Assembly: GCF_000403435.2 (NCBI RefSeq)
Contig: NZ_KE159709.1
Span: forward strand, 124,001 to 188,000
DNA from: Oscillibacter sp. 1-3
Lineage (GTDB): Bacteria > Bacillota > Clostridia > Oscillospirales > Oscillospiraceae
DNA length: 64,000 nucleotides
Direction: 5' to 3'
Of this stretch, positions 59,652 to 64,000 are shown piece after piece. The notes beneath the pieces were generated by a model that saw only the letters and a list, made by a program, of their open reading frames with translations, had not been told where the DNA came from and made no database searches. How positions within the stretch are numbered: position 1 is the first letter of the stretch; every line of letters begins with the position of its first letter. A program made the translations under genes and the position numbers.

Positions 59652-59687
59652 AGCCGCCGTATCACGGAGAAACGTGATACGGCGGCT
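59652..59687 (+). terminator. Terminator after the GLUG gene
   Basis: AGCCGCCGTATCACG (59652-59666) and CGTGATACGGCGGCT (59673-59687) form a perfect 15-bp stem with a 6-base loop, followed by ATTCCTACTC. The T tract is weak. Confidence 0.75.
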
Positions 59688-59926
59688 ATTCCTACTCTGA
59701 ATCCACTATATTCCAGCCACCGCGCGGCGCAGAGAGCCAGGCAGACGGGACCGATGGCACACACTTGCTTGGTAAACTTCTAATAAGCACAAAGATGGGC
59801 TGTGGATAATTTATAAATCCATAACCCATCTTGCGCTTTTGCACTACGAATTGTCAGCCAACAGTCTCCTTGCGTGAGTTCCTTACCACTATTAACGCAA
59901 CCCCTTGGCGGTCTGTCAACTTATCA

Positions 59927-59970
59927 TGGTACGCCAGACTGGATTCGAACCAGCGGCCTTTAGAGTCGGA
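59927..59970 (-). other. tRNA 3'-end fragment (probable old attachment site)
   Basis: On the minus strand the sequence ends GCTGGTTCGAATCCAG, then TCTGGCGTA and CCA: a T-arm, 3' acceptor strand and encoded CCA. The 5' half (D-arm, 5' acceptor) is absent to the right (59971-60010). tRNA 3' ends are copied or left at integration sites. The plus-strand translation of it gives the well-known artefact peptide RLDSNQRPLESESS. Just beyond are two copies of AGTAGTCA (60111-60125). Confidence 0.65.
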
Positions 59971-60142
59971 GTCTTCTGACATCCAAAGTGAAAAGGCTGT
60001 ATTTGCAATGCTTTCAGCGATTCTGCACAAATTTCAGGCTAAACAGATAAACCGGTAGAGTCCTTGTACCGCAATGATTCTATCGGTTTTTGCCTATTTA
60101 TCAAAACAGTAGTCAAATAGTAGTCAGCGCTACGAAGCACGT

Positions 60143-60379
60143 TCAAGCACCCCGGTTCAACTGACTTACCCGGTCAATGAATTCCTTCATATCCTCAATA
60201 TAGGAATAAGGTGCATATTCCGAATAAATCTCCGGAGAATCCAAGATAACGATTTGGACACCTTCCGCCCGCAGGGCCTCCAATGTTCCCGGCAGACAAC
60301 GGGCCTCGTTCGGCGTCTTGCAGAGATAGGCATCTCTTTGGAGATACCTTCCACCACGATTTGCCTTCTGAACTAGAAT
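60143..60379 (-). pseudogene. Conserved-looking ORF fragment without start codon
   Basis: A frame of 78 codons open from 60379 (preceded by TAA) to TGA at 60143: GGRYLQRDAYLCKTPNEARC, LPGTLEALRAEGVQIVILDS, SYIEDMKEFIDRVSQLNRGA. The codon use and composition look like real coding DNA, but no ATG/GTG/TTG is available in its early part, so it is probably the end of a truncated gene. Not recognised. The stretch between the GLUG terminator and the YesL gene otherwise holds only the tRNA fragment. Confidence 0.45.
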
Positions 60380-60612
60380 TTATCTAACTGAAATCTTGCC
60401 ATAAAACCAGGCGGTGAATCAAGTCGATTTTGAGGCCATTTAGAGTTTGAAAATCAGCTTCTATAACATGCAAAGTATCTTGATCAAACATTCTGCAAGA
60501 ATTTTGATATTTTCTATTGAACGCTGATATCCTGCACAAATATATTCCTGTAGAATAGAAGACACTGGTTGAATTGGCAGAAAACACCTGGCGGCGGTAG
60601 GGAGGCTTCAAC

Positions 60613-61224
60613 ATGAACATGTCTGGCCCAAACAGCGGAATCGCACGGTTTTTAACCAAAATCTGCGACCTGATTTTTTTGAACGTGGTCTTCATCCTTA
60701 CCTCCTGCACCGTCGTCTGCTTGGGGGCGGCGGTCACGGCCCTTTACATGACAGCGATGGAGCTATACCGGGAAAGGGACTGCACCCCCGTTCGGGATTT
60801 CCTTCGGAATCTGCGGAAAGTCTTTACCGCCTCAACACCAGCGGCGGTACTGCTGCTGGCGGACCTGACGCTGCTGGCTGTCCTTTACCGGGTCCTCTAT
60901 GCCGAGACGCTTCTGTTTCCGCCGGAGTTGTTTGTGCTGTTTTGCATCGCTGCTGTGATGTTGACAGCTATCCTGTCCTGGTTGTTTCCACTCCTGGCCT
61001 GTTTTGAAAATACCTTTTCCAGGCACCTCGGGAATGCCGTGCGGCTGGCGCTGGCAAATCTTCCGGTCACGTTTTTTATCACGGCGGTCAATCTCCTTCC
61101 GATCCTGGTTCTTCTGTTTCTGCCGCAGTTTTTTGGTGTCTTCCTGGGCGTGTGGCTGCTGATCGGGGCCGCGGCGGGGGCCTATGTCAATCTCTTTTAC
61201 CTGCGAAAAATATTCGAACAATAG
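60613..61224 (+). CDS. YesL-family (DUF624) membrane protein
   Basis: A protein of 203 aa with five or so membrane helices. The DUF624 signature is at the start: RFLTKICDLIFLNVVFILTS, CTVVCLGAAVTALYMTAMEL, then RDFLRNLRKVF. YesL-like proteins accompany carbohydrate ABC transporters and glycosidase genes and may act as transport accessory or regulators; the mechanism is unknown. It precedes a GH16 glucanase and a glucan phosphorylase-like gene, fitting that pattern. A MITE copy follows 12 bases after its stop. Confidence 0.88.
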   Translation: MNMSGPNSGIARFLTKICDLIFLNVVFILTSCTVVCLGAAVTALYMTAMELYRERDCTPVRDFLRNLRKVFTASTPAAVLLLADLTLLAVLYRVLYAETLLFPPELFVLFCIAAVMLTAILSWLFPLLACFENTFSRHLGNAVRLALANLPVTFFITAVNLLPILVLLFLPQFFGVFLGVWLLIGAAAGAYVNLFYLRKIFEQ

Positions 61225-61236
61225 CAAGACGATTTG

Positions 61237-61396
61237 GGCCTTGTTTGAAAAATATCAAAACGCCCAAACGATGGATATTTTTCCGCCACTCTGCGTTAAA
61301 TTTTCTTGCCGGGCGACAGCCCGCCTGCGAAAATTTGCCTTGATTGGCGAAAAAATCTCTCGTCGTTGGTCATTCTGCCATTTATCAAACAAGGCC
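61237..61396. mobile_element. MITE-like palindromic repeat, copy 2
   Basis: A 160-bp element with the same 12-base terminal inverted repeats as copy 1 (30932-31090) and an imperfect palindrome around GCCGGGCGACAGCCCGCC. The right flank has TA, the left flank TG. It is inserted between the YesL and GH16 genes, where its fold could act as a terminator or processing site. Confidence 0.8.
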
Positions 61397-61413
61397 TAGT
61401 TTCGAGAGGAAAG

Positions 61414-62208
61414 GTGAAAACGGTGAGCGGTTTTCTCTCTTATAAAGGCTATTCCCTGGTTTTCGAGGACGATTTTAACGGGGAAACTCTGGATAGAACC
61501 AAATGGAATGTAGAACTGCACGAGCCGGGCTGGGTCAATCAGGAGCTTCAAGCCTATGTGGACGCGGAAGATGTCCTGTCCCTGCGGGACGGCTTTCTGC
61601 ATATTCGCCCCACCAGGCTGACGCTGTGGGATGGAAGCGTTTTTTACCGCTCCGGGCGGATCTCCACCCAGGGAAAGCACGAGTTCACATACGGGATATT
61701 TGAGGCCCGGCTGAGGGTCCCCCGGGGGAAGGGATTTCTCCCGGCCTTCTGGCTGATGACGGGGGACGAGAATCGCTGGGGACAGTGGCCCGTCTGCGGC
61801 GAGATCGACATCTGTGAGGTCCTGGGCCACGAGCCCCGCACAAACTACGGAACCCTGCACTACGGCTTGCCCCATGAGCAGAATCAAGGGGCGTACACAC
61901 TGCCGGAGGGGGACTTCGCGGCGGAGTTTCACACCTTTTCGCTGGAGTGGCTCCCCGGGTGCCTCCGCTGGTATGTGGACGGCAGGCTGTTCCACCAGGT
62001 GGAACAGTGGTTTTCCGCCGGGACGGATGGCCTCCGCAAGCCCTTCCCAGCGCCCTTTGACCATAACATGTATGTGATTTTGAATCTGGCGGTGGGCGGC
62101 GTTTGGCCCGGCCCGCCGGATGAAGCAACAGACTTTGCCCGCGCCGCTTTTGAGGTGGACTACGTGCGGGTATACCGGAAAACACGTCAATCAATGGAGG
62201 AGCTATGA
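61414..62208 (+). CDS. GH16 endo-beta-glucanase (laminarinase-like)
   Basis: A protein of 264 aa made of one GH16 domain: YSLVFEDDFNGETLDRTKWN at the start, GRISTQGKHEFTYGIFEARL, and the catalytic bulge motif in CGEIDICEVLGHE with nucleophile and acid/base Glu, then FHTFSLEWLPGCLRWYVDGR and PFDHNMYVILNLAVGG. The ExDxxE form is typical of beta-1,3-glucanases. There is no signal peptide, so it would act in the cytoplasm on imported oligosaccharides. The start is GTG 61414 or 61423. It overlaps the phosphorylase-like gene by 4 bases. Confidence 0.9.
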   Translation: MKTVSGFLSYKGYSLVFEDDFNGETLDRTKWNVELHEPGWVNQELQAYVDAEDVLSLRDGFLHIRPTRLTLWDGSVFYRSGRISTQGKHEFTYGIFEARLRVPRGKGFLPAFWLMTGDENRWGQWPVCGEIDICEVLGHEPRTNYGTLHYGLPHEQNQGAYTLPEGDFAAEFHTFSLEWLPGCLRWYVDGRLFHQVEQWFSAGTDGLRKPFPAPFDHNMYVILNLAVGGVWPGPPDEATDFARAAFEVDYVRVYRKTRQSMEEL

Positions 62209-64000
62209 TGGAGAAAATCCGCTTTTTGGATGAAAACGGAACCTTTGAACTGAGAAATCCCGAGGCGGTCAGCGGCCTCTATTTTCCCCTGGCCAGCGAG
62301 ACCGGACTAAAAAGCGCCATTGCCCCCGATCTGGCCGGAGACAGCAAGCTGGACCAGGAGTCTTTTCTTCTGGAGCCGGTAAGCATCGAGGACCTGCGGA
62401 ACAGCCGCGGCACCCGGAATTTCTGGTGCGTGACGGAAAAGGGCTGCTGGTCCGCCTCCGGCGTCAGCGCCGAACAGGAGGCCGCCCGCTTTACGCCGGA
62501 CCAGGACGAGAGCGTCCTGACGGCGGGATTCTTGTGGCAGACGGTGCGCCGGACCTCGAGGCGCTATGGCCTTCAGGCGGAGCTGACGGCCTTTGTGCCG
62601 CCGGATGAAAACGTGGAGATTCTGGAGGCGCGGGTGACAAACCGGGACGCTGCGCCCCAGCGCGTCACCGGCGTCGCGGCGGTTCCCATCTACGGCCGGA
62701 GCGCGGACAACCTCCGGGACCACCGGAATGTGACCTCCATGCTCCACCGGATTCGGACCACAAAATACGGCGTCCAGGTCAAGCCCACCATGTCCTTTGA
62801 TGAAAAGGGCCATCGGGAAAACCGCCGGATTTACTATGTCTGCGGAACAACCGGGAACGGTGGCGCCCCCGCCGGATTCTACCCGACGGTGCAGGAGTTT
62901 GTGGGCGAGGGCGGCACATTTCTCCATCCCCGGGCCGTCTGCGAGGACCGGGAGGCCCGGCCCGCCGGAATGGAGATCGACGGCAGGGAGGCCATGGGCG
63001 GCATCCGCTTCCCCGAGGTCACCCTGGGACCTGGAGAAACGTCGGTGTACCTCATCTTCCTGGGAATCACGGAGGATGCCGGGGACATGGACCGGATTTT
63101 AACGGCCTACGGCACAGAGGAACGGGTCCATGCCGCCCTGGAGCGCACAAAAGCTTATTGGCAGGACAAGGTAAACGTCCGCTACCAGACCGGCTCGGCG
63201 GACTTCGACCGCCTGATGCGCTGGGTGAGCCTCCAGCCCCTTCTGCGGCGGATCTACGGCTGTTCCTTCCTGCCCCACCACGACTATGGCCGGGGAGGCC
63301 GGGGCTGGCGGGACCTCTGGCAGGACTGCCTGTCTCTGCTGCTGATGGACCCAGGCGGCGTGGGGGAGATGATCCAGGCCAGCTTCGGCGGCGTGCGGAT
63401 GGACGGAACCAACGCCACCATCATCGGAGAGGGCCTGGGGAACTTTATTGCGGACCGCAACGGCATCGCCCGAGTCTGGATGGACCACGCCCTCTGGCCC
63501 TTGATGACCACCAAGCTCTACATCGACCAGACGGGGGACCTGGATATCCTGCGCGCGAAGGTCTCCTACTTCAAGGACCCCCAGGCTATGCGGGGTACAG
63601 AGATCGACGGACAGTGGGACCCGGCGTACGGAAACAGGCAGCGGACGGCTTCCGGCGAGGTCTACACCGGCAGTATTTTGGAGCACCTGCTGATTCAGCA
63701 CCTCACCGCCTTTTATGAGGTGGGGGAGCACAACATCTTCCGCCTCCGGGGGGCCGACTGGAACGACGCCCTGGACATGGCCCCGGAGCGGGGGGAGAGC
63801 GTGGCCTTCACCTGCGCCTACGCAGGCAATCTCAAGGACCTGGCGGGGCTTCTCCGGCGGCTGGCCGAGACCTGGAAGAACGTGGAGCTGGCGGAGGAGT
63901 TGGAGGAGCTGCTCCGGACGCCGCCCATGGCCTGCGACGATCTGTCGGAGAAAAAGGCGGTCTTGGAGCGATACACCCGGCGCTGCGCCCACAATGTCAG
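62205..64000 (+). CDS. GH94/GH161-like beta-glucan phosphorylase (C-terminus outside window)
   Basis: About 598 codons are seen. N-terminal super-beta-sandwich domain to ~residue 290, then an (alpha/alpha)6 barrel: HDYGRGGRGWRDLWQDCLSL, DGTNATIIGEGLGNF, and the catalytic general acid Asp in FRLRGADWNDALDMAPERG. These match the GH94 clan of disaccharide/oligosaccharide phosphorylases. The GRGWRDLWQD form and the GH16 partner point to beta-1,3-glucan phosphorylases (GH161-like), which release glucose-1-phosphate. The sub-family is inferred from memory. The ATG at 62205 or 62208 follows GGAGG. The gene is translationally coupled to GH16. Confidence 0.85.
   Translation, partial: MMEKIRFLDENGTFELRNPEAVSGLYFPLASETGLKSAIAPDLAGDSKLDQESFLLEPVSIEDLRNSRGTRNFWCVTEKGCWSASGVSAEQEAARFTPDQDESVLTAGFLWQTVRRTSRRYGLQAELTAFVPPDENVEILEARVTNRDAAPQRVTGVAAVPIYGRSADNLRDHRNVTSMLHRIRTTKYGVQVKPTMSFDEKGHRENRRIYYVCGTTGNGGAPAGFYPTVQEFVGEGGTFLHPRAVCEDREARPAGMEIDGREAMGGIRFPEVTLGPGETSVYLIFLGITEDAGDMDRILTAYGTEERVHAALERTKAYWQDKVNVRYQTGSADFDRLMRWVSLQPLLRRIYGCSFLPHHDYGRGGRGWRDLWQDCLSLLLMDPGGVGEMIQASFGGVRMDGTNATIIGEGLGNFIADRNGIARVWMDHALWPLMTTKLYIDQTGDLDILRAKVSYFKDPQAMRGTEIDGQWDPAYGNRQRTASGEVYTGSILEHLLIQHLTAFYEVGEHNIFRLRGADWNDALDMAPERGESVAFTCAYAGNLKDLAGLLRRLAETWKNVELAEELEELLRTPPMACDDLSEKKAVLERYTRRCAHNV

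Noticed and set aside
59831-60058. 75-codon ORF containing RLDSNQRPLESESS
   Set aside because: This is the familiar false translation of the antisense of a tRNA end, not a protein.

Overview
The window looks like the chromosome of a spore-forming, high-GC gut Clostridia, most likely an Oscillospiraceae member (Flavonifractor/Lawsonibacter/Oscillibacter-like). This is inferred from the GC-rich coding style, the CwlJ/GerQ pair and other sporulation-type genes, the TSCPD, DUF2812/PadR and GerMN genes, and mobile elements of types common in gut Firmicutes. No species call is possible from the sequence alone.

Positions 1-20.3 kb are ordinary host backbone: a cut-off sugar-type binding lipoprotein, peptide deformylase, a prenylcysteine-methyltransferase-like membrane enzyme, a PfkB kinase, a PadR/DUF2812 pair with visible operators, a TSCPD protein with a GT4 glycosyltransferase, cwlJ-gerQ, a DacF-type carboxypeptidase, a ComEA-like protein, and a two-component system coupled to a GerMN lipoprotein. 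Three genes read leftward (class II aldolase, mtnA, deoD-type phosphorylase) look like a 5'-deoxynucleoside salvage (DHAP-shunt) operon. A siroheme reductase and a complete iron/cobalamin-type ABC importer follow. Many of these genes are bounded by strong bidirectional hairpin terminators.

Two tandem tRNA-Ser genes (20.4-20.6 kb) mark the edge of a long accessory island, about 20.6-60 kb, that is a pile-up of broken mobile elements. In order it holds: an integrative element with a frameshifted tyrosine integrase, an excisionase and a split HUH/SF3-helicase replication protein; TnpV and leftovers of a Tn1549-type conjugation module (TrbL and Maff2 fragments); a redox/sulfur stress cassette (25.3-30.5 kb: DUF134, DUF3781, NifX-like, desulfoferrodoxin, Crp/Fnr regulator, CoA-disulfide reductase-rhodanese, rhodanese, NapH-like protein and ferredoxin); a recombinase pseudogene; an IS30 fragment fused behind a phage ribosome-binding site; a prophage tail module cut by an IS21 element; a serine-recombinase element with RepA-like, Cys-rich VLP and sigma-like genes; an ABC-F antibiotic-resistance gene with a leader-peptide attenuator; a MOBV relaxase/ParB module; an ftsH pseudogene; and an MMPL transporter paired with a large GLUG-repeat surface protein. 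A tRNA 3'-end remnant at 59.93 kb is a candidate old attachment site.

From 60.6 kb host-like metabolism resumes with a YesL-type membrane protein, a GH16 beta-glucanase and a GH94/GH161-like phosphorylase (cut by the window end), which suggests beta-1,3-glucan use. A ~160-bp palindromic MITE-like repeat occurs complete at 30.93 kb and 61.24 kb, with a lone terminal repeat at 15.86 kb.

The items most worth follow-up are the ABC-F leader attenuator, the palindromic repeat family, the MMPL plus GLUG/coiled-coil pair, the CRESS-like Rep, the nested inverted repeats at 52.0 kb and the DHAP-shunt operon.
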